NCBI RefSeq assembly: GCF_036850765.1
Contig: NC_089493.1
Span: forward strand, 267,695,034-267,759,033
DNA length: 64,000 bases
Source: Saccopteryx bilineata
Taxonomy: Eukaryota > Chordata > Mammalia > Chiroptera > Emballonuridae
Direction of reading: 5' to 3'
A model generated the notes under the pieces. It was not told where the DNA came from. It saw only the letters and a program-made list of their open reading frames with translations, and did no database searches. Positions 33,440 through 44,327 of this stretch are shown here, in pieces. Numbering within the stretch: position 1 is the stretch's first letter; each line of letters starts with the position of its first letter. The translations under genes and the position numbers were made by a program.

Positions 33440-33780
33440 AGCAGAAGTGACACAATGGGTCATAAAAAGTGATGTAGCTCCCACTGGTTTTCTTGCTCAA
33501 GGTGCCTAGCCACCATGCTGTGAGGAAGCCCAAACAGCACTGGGGGAAGGTCTGAGCTTCCCAGCCTGTAGCCTATACTGACCTTCCTTCCATGACAGGC
33601 CACCATCTTGAAAAGGAGATATAGATTAGCCTCAGCCATTGAGCCAGTGCTGCCTGGAGCAGAGATGAGTTGATCCCATTAAGCCTTGCCCAACTATGGA
33701 TTGATGAGTAAAATAAATGTTTGTTGTTATTTGAAGCCACTGAGTTTGGCATGGTTTGTTCTCCTGCAATAGACCATGGG
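33440..33780 (+). mobile_element. MaLR-type LTR
   Basis: Contains gctcaaggtgcctagccaccatgctgtgaggaagcccaaac and ends atgtttgttgttatttgaagccactgagtttggcatggtttgtt, the typical LTR 3' part of this class. Confidence 0.65.
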
Positions 33781-34018
33781 TACAGTTTTCTCTTGTATTC
33801 TCCTTCTGTGGGACTCAGACATGGGTCTGTAGGGCTGTGCTCAGGGTCAACCTAGAGGACTGATCTTGCATCCACTTGGACCTTACGTCTCTCTTCCCTC
33901 AGGATGAATCTCTTTCTGGGAAGCTTTTGAGTCCCTCTCACAGACTGACCCATGGGGGCAAGTTCACTGGTCCTTTGACTTGACTGGGCATCCTTAAATC
34001 CTGGAGGACCAGAGTTTA

Positions 34019-34630
34019 TATAAGGTCTACTGGAAAGTTCTGTCTGTTTTTTTGGAATAAAACAAAATACAAATTTTTCTTACCGTCAATAAACTTTATT
34101 AAATAATATATTTCCACACCAATCCTATCTTCCGAATGTAGTCCGAAATGACTTGCTGAGCTGAATTAAGCCTTTCTGCTATCTCTGATGTTGTCAGAAA
34201 AGGATCTTGCTCCAACATGGTCTTAACAACATCGTCATCCATCAAAGATGGTCGCCCAGAACGTGGGTTATCAGAAAGGTCGAAATCACCTGTTTCGAGT
34301 TTTTCGAACCATCTTCTGCATGTCCTATCAGAAACGGTACCTTCACCAAACACTTTCAATAAATTTCTACCTGCTTCTGTAGCATTTCTTCCTTGTTGAA
34401 ATTCGTATACAATACAGTGGAGTAAATGAACTTTATCAGTAGCCATGGGTACACTATCGCTTCACACATAAGACTAACGCGAATCAACTTTGTTTTAGTT
34501 AATTTGCTACGTCAGTATGTATGCATTAAGTGATAAAAATAGAGAGGCACACATGCGCCAAATAAACATATGCTTACGTGTCAAAACTTGTTGTGATAGA
34601 AACGGACAGAACTTTCCGGTAGACCTTATA
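34019..34630 (-). mobile_element. Internally deleted mariner transposon
   Basis: Target TA at 34019-34020 and 34629-34630. The body is 34021-34628 (608 bp, against about 1.3 kb for full mariners). The terminal inverted repeats are nearly identical over about 26 bp: taaggtctactggaaagttc on the left and, reversed from the right, taaggtctaccggaaagttc. Orientation is set by the transposase remnant on the minus strand. The missing part corresponds to the catalytic region. The closely matching ends and the open frame suggest a young copy. Confidence 0.95.
34099..34446 (-). pseudogene. Mariner transposase, N-terminal DNA-binding part only
   Basis: A 115-codon open frame from ATG at 34446. It has two helix-turn-helix-like halves: residues about 5-50 (HCIVYEFQQGRNATEAGRN, then CRRWFEKLETGDFDLSD), the linker NPRSGRPS near residue 60 and a second helical part with SEIAERLNSAQQVISDYIRK near residues 87-106. 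The RWF..GDFDL..PRSGRP signature is characteristic of mariner transposases. The DD34D-type catalytic domain (about 230 residues) is missing, and the frame stops just after the internal deletion point. Known family members use this part to bind the terminal repeats. The product, if made, could bind but not cut DNA. Confidence 0.93.
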
Positions 34631-34699
34631 TTAAAGCCAGGACATCTTCTTCCCTTCCCCCTTTCCTCCCCCCCTAATTACAATCCCAGTTTTTTTGTT

Positions 34700-34800
34700 T
34701 TTATTTTTTATGAGGGAAAAACTAAGGCTCAGAGAAGTTGAATTACCGCCCAGCGCGTATAGCTAGGAAATGGAAGACAGATTTGGATCCAACTCTGTCT
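34700..34800 (-). repeat. MIR SINE fragment
   Basis: Contains tgagggaaaaactaaggctcagagaagttgaattaccgccc and tagctaggaaatggaagacagatttggatcc, antisense MIR. Confidence 0.7.
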
Positions 34801-34954
34801 GGCTTTCCACGGCCCCAGGGGCTGCTTTCTTGTACTATATGCTTAGTGGCTGATGCTCCAGAGGAGGAGTCACCTTGGGTCTCAGTAAGGCCCAAGACAC
34901 TCTACCACCCTCTCACAGACACCTTTAAAAAGAGGCTATATATTGAAACGGCTA

Positions 34955-35040
34955 GTCAGCATATATGAAAAGACACTCAGCCTCTTTAGCAGAAGTGAGA
35001 TGCAAATTAAAACCCAAAGCCATACCCCAATTGTGATTGA
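34955..35040 (+). mobile_element. Short L1 ORF2 fragment
   Basis: Contains catatatgaaaagacactcagcc and gagatgcaaattaaaacccaaagcc, a diverged sense fragment of the L1 ORF2 3' part. Confidence 0.6.
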
Positions 35041-35107
35041 CTGCAAAGGTGAATTGCTCAGACCACTTTCCATGGATCTGTGGCCCTACCAGCCAATTAA
35101 AAAAAAT

Positions 35108-36240
35108 CAAAACGACTTTCAATTACAGTTGACATTCAATATTAGTTTTAGGTGTACAGCATAGTGGTTAGACATTTTACATAACTTACAAAATGTTTCC
35201 TCAATAAGTCTAGTACTCACCCTGATATACAGAGTTATTACAGTATTATTGACTAAGCTGCACCTCACATCCCCATAACTGTTTTGTAACTGCCAATTTG
35301 TACTTCTTAATCCCTTCACCTTTTTCCCCTAGCGCCCCCCCAATGCCTTCACCTTTTTCACCTAGCACCCCCCCACCCCTTCACCTTTTTCACCTAGCGC
35401 CCTCCCACCCCTTCACCTTTTTCACCTAGCGCCCCCCCTTCACCTTTTTCACCTAGTGCCCCCCACCCCTTCACCTTTTTCACCTAGCACCCCCCAAATC
35501 CCTTCACCTTTTTCACCTAGCGCCCCCACCCCTTCACCTTTTTCACCTAGCGCCCCCCACCCCTTCACCCTTTTCACCTAGCGCCCCCCACCCCTTCACC
35601 TTTTTCACCTAGCGCCCCCCACCCCTTCACCCTTTTCACGTAGCGCCCCCCCCAATCCCTTCACCTTTTTCACCTAGCACCCCCACTCCCATCTGGGAAC
35701 CATCAATTTGTTTTTGGTATATGAGTTTGTTTCTGTTTTGTTTATTTTGGTTTTTAGATTCCACGTATAAGTGAAATCATATGGTATTTGTCTTTCTCTG
35801 TCTGACTTATTTCACTTAGCATACAACCCTCTAGGTTCATCCATGTTGTCGTAAATGGTAAGATTTCATTCTTTCTTATGGCCCAGTAATACATATTTCA
35901 TTGTATTTCTGTATTACTTCTTTATTCATTCATCTATTGATGGACACTTAGGTTGCCTTCATATCTTAACTGTTGCAAATAATGCTGCCATGATCTAGAT
36001 CAGTCAGTACCCATCTGATACCATACATAGTTATTAGACTATTATTGACTATTTTCCCTATATTATACTTTATATCTGCATGACTGTTCTGTAACAACCA
36101 ATTTATACTTCTTAATACCTTTACCTTTTTCACTCTGGCCCCTGCCCTGCAAACCCTTTCCCATCTGGCAACCCTCAAAATGTTCTATGTATCTATGAGT
36201 TTGTTTCTGCTCTGCCTATTCATTTATTTTGTTGTTGTTG
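35108..36240 (-). mobile_element. Two L1 3' ends, antisense
   Basis: The first (35108-35990) reads caattacagttgacattcaatattagttttaggtgtacagc, then a minisatellite, then gattccacgtataagtgaaatcatatgg and tattgatggacacttaggttgcc. The second (35995-36235) repeats the 3' UTR motif (catagttattagactattattgac, ttaatacctttacctttttcac). The shared layout shows two copies of the same L1 subfamily type in tandem orientation. Confidence 0.85.
35304..35690. repeat. L1-derived minisatellite, about 12 copies of a 29-34 bp unit
   Basis: The unit is ccttcacctttttcacctag followed by cgccccccacc, with small variants (gcacc, gtgcc, cccttttcac, cacgtag). Twelve copies can be counted between 35304 and 35690. The unit is the polypyrimidine (on the other strand G-rich polypurine) part of the L1 3' UTR, present once in the neighbouring copy near 36112-36150. 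The expansion therefore arose inside the L1 end. Confidence 0.92.
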
Positions 36241-36249
36241 TTTTTACAT

Positions 36250-37745
36250 TAAACTGTTGATATATATGTATTTATTGCCATTTTATTGTTCATATTTTTT
36301 ATCTTTATTTTTTCTTCTTCTTAAAGAAGACCCTTGAACACTTCATATAATACTGGTTTGGTCATGGTGAACTTCTGTAACTTATTCTTGTTTGGGAAGC
36401 TATTTATGTGTACTTCAGTTCTGAATGATAGCTTTGCTGGGTAGAGTAATCTTGGTTGTAGGTTGCTTTTTATCACTTTGAATATTTCTTGCTACTCCCT
36501 CTGGGCTGCAAAGGTTTAGTTGAGAAATCAGCTGGAATTCCCTTGTATATAACATGCTGCTTTTCTCTTGCTACTTTTTTTTTAAATTCATTTTAGAGAG
36601 GAGAGGGAGAGACAGAGAGAAGGGGGGGAGGAGCTGGAAGCATCAACTCCCATATGTGCCTTGACCAGGCAAGCCCAGGGTTTCGAACCAGCGACCTCAG
36701 CATTTCCAGGTTGACGCTTTATTCACTGCGCCACCACAGGTCTTGCTACTTTTATGATTCTCTGCAGTAACATTTTGCATTTTATGGTGTGTCTTGGTGT
36801 GGGCCTTTTTGGGTTCATCTTGTTTGGGACTCTCTGTGCTTCCTAAACTTGTTTGTTTATTTTCTTCACCAGGTTGGAGAAGTTTTCTGTTATTATTTTT
36901 CCAAATAGGTTTTCAATTTCTTGCTCTTTCTCTTTTCCTTCCAACACCCCTATGATACGAATGTTGGTATACCTGAACTTGTCCCAGAGCTCCTTACACT
37001 ATCTTCATTTTTTGAGTAGTTCTTTTTTCTTTTTGCTGTTCTGATTGTGTGCTTCCTTATATTTCAAATTGCTGATTTGGTTCTCAGCTTGATCTACTCT
37101 ACTGTTGATTCCCTACAAATTATTTTTCATTTCAGTTAGTATATCCTTCGTTTCTGACTGATTCTATTCTATGCTTTCTATGTTCTTTTTTTTAGGCTTA
37201 TTATTAATTTGTTGAAGTTCTAAGTTTCTTGAGCATCCTTACAACCAGTGTTTTGAACTCTGTATCTGGTAAATTGCTTGCCTCCATTTTGTTTTGTTAT
37301 TTTTCCGGAGAGTTCTCTGTTTTTCACTTGGGTCATGTTTCTTTGTCTTCACAGTTTGATTTCTTCCTTGTGTTTCTATATATTAGGTAGAGCTGTTATG
37401 TCTCCCTGACTTGGTAGAGTGGCCTTGTGTGGTAGGTGTCCTGTAGGGCCCAGTGGCACAGCCTACTCAATCACCTGAGCTGAGTGCTCCAGACATTCAC
37501 CTGTGTGGGCTGTTTGCCCTGTCCTATTGTTATTGAGGCTTGATTGCTGTTGGCATCACTGGGAAGGACTGACCCCCAAGTCACTTGGCTGTGAGGACCA
37601 GCTGTGACTACAGTGGAGGAGCTGCTCTGCAGGAGTTGACTCTGGAGCAGGATGAACTTCAGTGGGGCTCTGGTGGTGGTAACTGAATCCATCCTTTGAG
37701 TGTGTTGCTCATGGAGGTGGTAGGGTTATAATCCAGTGTGGTCTG
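36250..37745 (-). mobile_element. L1M-type 5' region, antisense, copy 1
   Basis: Contains taatactggtttggtcatggtgaacttctg, ttgtttgggactctctgtgcttcc, tttccaaataggttttcaatttcttgc and gtatctggtaaattgcttgcc: the antisense 5' region of ancient mammalian L1. It is paralogous to 39150-40450. A short bat SINE lies inside at 36566-36753. Confidence 0.8.
36566..36753 (-). mobile_element. Bat tRNA-derived SINE, short form
   Basis: The target duplication tcttgctactttt occurs at 36566-36578 and 36741-36753. The body 36579-36740 is on the minus strand, with the head near 36740 (gcgccaccacagg reversed is cctgtggtggcgc). Confidence 0.95.
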
Positions 37746-39149
37746 AATTAGGCCTGTATTACTATGAATTTTCCTCTTAGGACTGTTTTGATTGTATTCC
37801 ATAGATTTTTGTGTTGTGTTTTTCTTTTAGTTTGTCTTCACATATCTTTTGCTTTCTTCGTTCATTGTGTTATTAATCTGTTCATTGTTTTTGCTTTTTC
37901 AGTTATTTCTTTTTATTTAGTTTGTGTTCAATGCAAATTAATTCTATAACATAAGAAACCCATTTATTGTTTAATAGCATGTTATTTAGCCTTCACGTGT
38001 TTGTGTATTTTTTTGTTTTCTTCTTGTAATTGATTTCTAGTTTTATACCATTGTGATTGAAGAAGATTTAAGATTGATATGATTTGAATATTCTTAAATT
38101 TACCAAGACTTGATTTATGACCTAACACGTGGCCTACCCTGGAAAATGCTCCATGTGCACTTGAAAATAATGTATATTCTGCTGCTTTGGGGTGAAATGT
38201 TCTAAAAATATTAATTAAATCTATCTGGTCTAATATGTCAGTTAAGGCTATGATTTCCTTGTTGATTTTCTGTTTGAATGATGGATTCATTAATGTCGAT
38301 GGGGTGTTAAAGTCCTTTACTATTACTGTATTAATGTTGATATCCCTTTATGTCTGTTAATATTTTCTTTATATGTTTAGGTGCTCCTATGTTGTGTTTG
38401 TAAGTGTTACAAAGTATATATTCTTGTTGGATTGATACCTTTATCATTATGAAATGTCCTTTTTTGTCTTGTTATATCTTTTGCTTTAAAGTCTATTTTG
38501 TCTCTTGTAAGTATTGCTATCCCACCTTATCTTTTATTTTCCATCCCTTTATTTTTAGTCTAGTTGTGTCTTTCCATCTGAAATGGTTATCTTATAAACA
38601 GCATATGTATGGGTCATGTTCTCTTAACCATTCAGCTACCATATGTCTTTTGTTGGAGCATTTAATTAATTTACATTTAAAGTAATTATTAATAGGTATG
38701 TAATTATTGACATTTTATTGTTTTCTGATTGTTTTTGTAGTTTTCTGTTCTTTAATTATTCTCTTGTTTGTAGATAAGTTTCTGTAGTGTTGTTTTTGGA
38801 TTGCTTTCTCTTTATTTCTTGTGTATCTCTTGTAGATTTTTGGTTTGTGATTACCATGTGCTTAATACATTCCAAACTATGCTTAGAGCAGTTTAATTTA
38901 AGTTGATGATCACTTAAGTTCAAGCACATCCTAGAATCACTACCATTTTTACTCATCCCCTCCACTTTTATGTTTTTGTCATTATTTTTTACTTCTTTTG
39001 TATGTGTATGTTTGTGTGCATTCTTTAATTTACTGTTGTAATTATACATGATCTTCCTGGTTTTGCAGTTTAACCTTTGTACTAGCTTTATGATTGGTTG
39101 ATCCACTGCTTTTATTAGGTGTTTGCCTTTCTCTGTGATAAAATTTTAA
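37746..39149 (-). mobile_element. L1M internal sequence, antisense
   Basis: AT-rich sequence with taccattgtgattgaagaagatttaag, tggaaaatgctccatgtgcacttgaaaataatgtatattctgctgc, ttatcattatgaaatgtcc and catttaattaatttacatttaaagtaattatta. These are standard antisense landmarks of ancient mammalian L1M elements. Confidence 0.8.
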
Positions 39150-40450
39150 AATTCATATTTTAATCCTTTTTTCTTTTTCTTTGTAAAGAAATCTCTTTTA
39201 TATTTCTTGTAATACTGGTTTGGTGGTGATGAACTCCTTTAGCTTTTTCTTGTCTGGGAAGCTCTTTATATATCCTTCAATTCAAATGATAACCTTATTT
39301 GGTAAAGTGATCTTGGTTGTAGGTCTGTGCTTTTCATCACTTTGAGTTTTTTTTGTCAATCTCTTCTGGTTGGCAAACTTTTTGTTGTGAGATCAGTTGG
39401 CAGTCTTATAGGTAACTATGTACTTTTCTCTTGTTGCTTTTAATATTCTCACTTTGTCTTTCTAACCTGTGGTATTTTTATCATGCTGTATCTTGGTGTA
39501 GGCCTCTTTGGGTTCATCTTGTTTGGGACCCTATGCACTTCCTGAATTTGTATGTCTATTTACTTTGCCAGGGAAGTTTTCAGTTATTATCTCTTCAAAT
39601 AGGTTTTCAGTCCCTTGCTTTTTCTCTTCTCCTTCTGGGATCCCTATGAGTCAAATGTTGTTATGCTTGATGTTGTCTCAGAGGTTCTTTAAACTCTCTT
39701 CATTTTTTGGATTCCTTTTTCTTTTTTCTGTTCCAATTGGTTGTCTTCCAAATCACTGATTTAATCCTCTGCTTTATCTAACCTGCTGTTGAGTCCATTA
39801 ATGTATTCTTTATTTCAGTTTTTGTATTTTTTAATTTCTGACTGGTTCTCTTTTATGGTTTCTATCTCTTTGTGTAAATTCTCACTGAGTTCATCTATTC
39901 TTCCCCTAAGTTTATTGAACAACTTTATAACCAGTGTTTTGAAGTCTGTATCTAGTAGGCCGCTTGCCTGCATTTCATTTAGTTCTTTTCCTGGAGTTTT
40001 CTCCTGTTCTTTTATTTGTAACATGTTTTTTTTTCTACTTATTTTGGTTACTTCCCTGTGTTAGTTTCTATGTATTAGGTAGATCTTCTATGTTTCCCAG
40101 TCTTGAGAGATTGGCCGTATGTGGTAGGTATCCTGTGGGGCCCAGTGGCAGAGTCTCCCTGGTCATCTCAGCTGGGTGCTCCAGATGTGCCCCTTGTGTG
40201 GGTTGTGTGTCTTCCTGTTGTAGTTGAACCTTGATTGCAGTTGGCATGTCACTGGGTGGGAGTGACCCGCAAGCTGACTGGCTATGAGTACTGGCCACAA
40301 CTACAGCTGATAAGGTGTTGTGTGGGGAATGACTCCATGGAGCAGGATTTACTTCAGTCAGGCTCCGATTCCTGCTGAGTTCTTCACCCTTTTGGTGTGT
40401 CATTTGTGGAGGTTGTAGGTGGTGTTCTAATGTGATCTGAAGCCAGCCAC
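39150..40450 (-). mobile_element. L1M-type 5' region, antisense, copy 2
   Basis: Same landmarks as 36250-37745: taatactggtttggtggtgatgaactcc, cttggtgtaggcctctttgggttcatcttg, ttcaaataggttttcagtcccttgc. The minus-strand frame at 39815-40024 has a coiled-coil-like pattern (KEQEKTPGKELNEMQ, IDELSENLHKEIETIKE), as in L1 ORF1-region products. Confidence 0.8.
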
Positions 40451-40889
40451 TTGGTGTGTTGGTTCTGGAACCTCTTGGGAAATCCTTAGGTGTAGGTCTA
40501 GGTCAACTTCTGCCTGTAGCTGTCCTGGAGTCATCTCCTACCTGTCGTTTTGGCCAACTCTGATGTCTATGAAGGGCTTCTCCACCTGTAGTGCTTTCTC
40601 TGGAGCCAAGCCAGTGGAGGCATAGTCTCTCCCTTTGCTTGATTCTGCTTCCTTTCTGACCACAGGTGTTGACCTCAAGAGCACTTCTTAATAAATACCC
40701 AGCACACTAAACTCCACCTCGGAGTCTGTTTCCTGGGAACCTCACCACTGACACACTATACATCCAATAGAATAGCTAAAATATTTTGAAAGAAAATCAT
40801 ATAATTTTATCTAAATTGTTCTTTCTTTCTTTCAAACAGATAAAGCCTCCTTATCTTGTTTTTAACATTTTGAAACTTTATAAACTGGG
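40451..40889. other. LTR-like tail and unassigned sequence
   Basis: The stretch 40690-40760 (ataaatacccagcacactaaactccacctcggagtctgtttcctgggaacc) resembles the 3' end of a mammalian endogenous LTR. The remainder is not recognised. Confidence 0.4.
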
Positions 40890-41120
40890 AATAGACCCAC
40901 ACATATATGGTCAATTAATTTTTGACAAAGGTAAAAAAGTAATTTAATGGAGAGAGAGTAGTCATTGTAACAGCTGAACATCCACATTAAAAAAAAAAGA
41001 AAGTAAGAAAAGAAAAAAAGAAGCTTAACAACCTATACCTCACAAGTGACACAAAAATCAACTCAAAATGGATCACAGGCCTAAATGCAAAACCCAGAAT
41101 TAAAATACTGCCAGAAGAAA

Positions 41121-41254
41121 ACGTTTGAGAGTTTTTATTTTAATTAATTAATTTATTTATTGTGTTTACATAGATTCTACTGTCTCCCCGAATGTATCCA
41201 CCCTCCTCCATATTCACCTCAACATCTCCCTTACCCCCCTACATTTGAGAGTTT
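41121..41254 (-). mobile_element. Tiny antisense L1 3' end insertion
   Basis: The duplication acgtttgagagttt / acatttgagagttt (41121-41134 and 41241-41254) flanks 106 bp. Reversed, the insert ends atgtaaacacaataaataaattaatt plus an A/T-rich tail, like an L1 3' terminus. It is an extremely 5'-truncated retroposition. Confidence 0.8.
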
Positions 41255-41416
41255 AAGTGAAGCAAAAATTTTTTAGATATAACTTCTATATCCATTAACT
41301 ATTAGAAGAAAATATGCTAAATTAGCTTTTATTAAAATAATATTTTCAAAAGACACTCGTGAAAATGGAAAGAGAAACCACAGATTGGAAGAAAATATTT
41401 GCAAAACATATGTGAT

Positions 41417-41777
41417 AAAGAACTAGATTCAGCCTGACCACAGAGTGGCACAGTGGATAGAGCATCGGACTGGGATGCAGAGGGCCCAGGTTCGAGACCC
41501 TGAGGTTGCCAGCTTGAGCGCGGGCTCATCTGGTTTGAGCAAAAGCTCACCAACTTGAACCCAAGGTCGCTGGCTTGAGCAAGGGGTTACTTGGTCTGCT
41601 GAAGGCCCGTGATCAAGGCACATATGAGAAAGCAGTCAATGAACAACTAAGGTGTTGCAACTCGCAATGAAAAACTAATGATTGATGCTTCTCATCTCTT
41701 CGTTCCTGTCTGTCTGTCCCTGTCTATCCCTCTCTCTGTCTCTGAAAAAAAAAAAAAAAAAAAAAGAACTAGATCCA
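41417..41777 (+). mobile_element. Bat tRNA-derived SINE, long form
   Basis: The target duplication aaagaactagat(t/c)ca lies at 41417-41431 and 41763-41777 with one difference. The body 41432-41762 starts gcctgaccacagagtggcac and ends in an A run of about 20. Confidence 0.95.
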
Positions 41778-41918
41778 TAATATAAAGAAGAAAACAAATA
41801 ACCCAATTAAAAATGATCCAAAGATTTGAACAAACCCTGAAGCCAGGAAGATATATGGATGGCAAATAAACACATGACAAGACACTCATCATCATTAACT
41901 ACTGGAGAAATGCAAATT

Positions 41919-42317
41919 AAAGCCACAATGAGGCTTTGGCTGGTTTGCTCAGTGGTAGAGCATCAGCCCGGCATGTGGATGTCCTGGGTTTGATTCCCAG
42001 TCAGGACACACAGGAGAAGTGACCATCTGTTTCTCCACCCCTCCTCCCCCTTCTCTCTCTTTCTCTCTCTCTCTCTCTCCCTCCCCGCAGACATGGCTTG
42101 ATTGGTTTGAGTGCATCACCCTAGGCACTGAGGATGGCTCCGTGGAGCCTCTGCCTAAGACGCTAAAAATAGGTCAGTTGTGAGCATGGCCCCAGATGGG
42201 CAGAGCATGGGCTGCAGATGGGGGTTGCCAGATGGATCCAAGTCAGGGTGCATGCAGGAGTCTATCTGCCCTCCTCTTGATTGGAAAAGAAGAAGAATAA
42301 AAAAAAGCCCACAATGA
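41919..42317 (+). mobile_element. Ves-type SINE
   Basis: Left duplication aaagccacaatga (41919-41931), right aaagcccacaatga (42304-42317). The body starts ggctttggctggtttgctcagtgg, has B-box-like gggtttgattcccag near 41985, a CT-rich middle and the long 3' body with an A-rich tail. More diverged than the copy at 45616. Confidence 0.92.
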
Positions 42318-42951
42318 AATAACACTAGATACCAATTGCAATGATTAAAAAAAATACAAAGAAACCAACAAATAAACTTGACAATACCAAGTGCTAATGC
42401 AGAGCAACTTTGTAAAGAAAATTTGTAAGAAACAAACAAAATGGTAAAGAAAATTTGGAAAACAGGCAGTTTCTTATAAAAGTAAACATGCACTGACCAT
42501 ATGACCCCGCAGTTCCACTGTTGGTGTTTTCCCAGAGGAAGTGAAAACTTATATTTATGCACAAACCAGTTCACAAATGTTTACAGCAGGTTTATTCATA
42601 ATTGCCCTAAACTGGAAACAACCCAAATACTCTGTAACTAGTGAATGGATAGGTAAATTGGTACATTCATACAATGGAATACTATTCAGCAATCAAAACT
42701 GTGGGCACATTGGTAACATGGGTGAATCTCAAACGCTTTATGCAAAGTGGACAAAGCCAGACTCAAAAGACTGCATACTATATGATTATAGGAGTTGGGA
42801 GTGGGAAGGGGGATTTGGTCCCTACAAAGGAGCACCAGGGAATTTTGGGGGATGATGAAACTATTCTATATCTTAATTGTGATGGTGACCACAAAACTGT
42901 ATGCTTTGCCACAACTCCAGGAACTGTACACAAAGTAATTTTACCAGGTGA

Positions 42952-43329
42952 AAATTATATCTTTTTTTAAAAATTAAATTAAATTTAATTTTTTACAGAG
43001 ACAGAGAGAGAGTCAGAGAGAAGGATAGATAGGGACAGACAGACAGAAATGAAGAGAAATGAGAAGCATCAATTATTAGTTTTTTGTTGCGACACTTTAG
43101 TTGTTCATTGATTGCCTTCTCATATGTGCCTTGACCGTGGGCCTTCAGCAGTTAGAGTAACCCCTTGCTAAAACCAGCTACCTTGGGTCCAAGCTGGTGA
43201 GCTTTGCTCAAACCACATGAGCCTGCACTCAAGCTGGTGACCTCGGGGTCTCGAACCTGGGTCCTCTGCATCCCAGTCCGACATTCTATCCACTGTGCCA
43301 CTACCTGGTCAGGCTGCAAATTATATCTT
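42952..43329 (-). mobile_element. Bat tRNA-derived SINE, long form
   Basis: The duplication aaattatatctt lies at 42952-42963 and 43318-43329. The head near 43314 reads, reversed, gcctgaccaggtagtggcac. Confidence 0.92.
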
Positions 43330-43675
43330 AATAAACTAGGCTAAAAACTGAACCAAAACATAAGTAAGTGGGATCATACTATGCATATCCTTTTGCAACT
43401 TGCTTTTTTTGCTCACCATTAATGATTTATGAGATCTGTACAAGTTGACTGCTGTATGCGTAATAATGATACATGTAGCTCTTGTTCATTCATTTTTATA
43501 CCTTAACTTGGTTATTCATTTTCCTGCTGGGGAACATTTCTTTGTGTTTGTTTTTTCTTCTTCTGTTTTAAACAGTGTTGCAACAACACATTCCTGTAAA
43601 TGTGTCTGGAGCACAGGTGCTGAGATTTCTAAGATGTTTACCTGGAATACTAAATAGAATAGGTGGAGCAAAGAG

Positions 43676-43752
43676 TATGAACATCTTTTTTTTTTTTTCT
43701 AATTTGTTTATTGATTTTAGAGAGAGGGAATAGGGGGAGAGAAGAGAGAAAA

Positions 43753-43797
<45 letters not shown>

Positions 43798-43957
43798 TAA
43801 GAGGGAGACATTAATCTGTTGTTCCACTTATTTATGCATTCATTGGTTGATTCTTGTATGTGCCCTGACCAGGGATTGAACCTGCGACCTTGATGTATCA
43901 GGATGACACTCTAACCAATGGAGCTACCCAGCCAGGGAAAGTGAATATGCACATCTT
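43676..43957 (-). mobile_element. Ves SINE, classical form
   Basis: The duplication tatgaacatctt / tatgcacatctt lies at 43676-43687 and 43946-43957. Reversed, the head reads ccctggctgggtagctccattgg, with a B-box-like caggttcaatccctgg, and the tail is preceded by a (GA)n run at 43760-43790. Confidence 0.9.
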
Positions 43958-44327
43958 CACTCTGCTCTCCGAGGGCTTATACCAACTGACACTCTGCCAA
44001 CAGTGTCTAAAAATTTCATTTCTCTACATGTCCATCAACTATTGATAATATCAAAATCTAACTTCTACTTGGCTGATGAATGTAAATGGTATGTTGTTTT
44101 ATTTTCCAATCTCCATAATCACTACTGAGGTTAATTCATAGTCATTTGGGTTTTTTCTGCTGTGAGTTGCCTCTTCATATTCTTTGTTTTTCTTTATTTT
44201 CTGTTGTGTTACCTGTGTTTTTCTTCTTGATTTGTATGAGGTGTTTTGTTTTTGTTTCTTTTTTGGCAACCTCTTCTGGATTATAATTCCTTATATGGTA
44301 GCAAATATCTTCTCAGAGTATGGGTTG

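Larger units (their letters stand above)
40890..42963 (+). mobile_element. Old L1 3' half, sense, split by three insertions
   Basis: Pieces at 40890-41134, 41241-41431, 41763-41931 and 42304-42963 follow the L1 ORF2 C-terminal order: gaatagacccacacatatatgg, aaaatcaactcaaaatggatcac, ggagaaatgcaaattaaagccac, gcacaaaccagttcac, tacaatggaatactattcagc. It ends in a 3' UTR before 42963. The interruptions are an L1 tail, a bat SINE and a Ves SINE. Confidence 0.85.

Noticed and set aside
35304..35690. CRISPR-like array
   Set aside because: The units are directly adjacent with only small length changes, have no unique spacers and derive from an L1 3' UTR in a mammalian genome.
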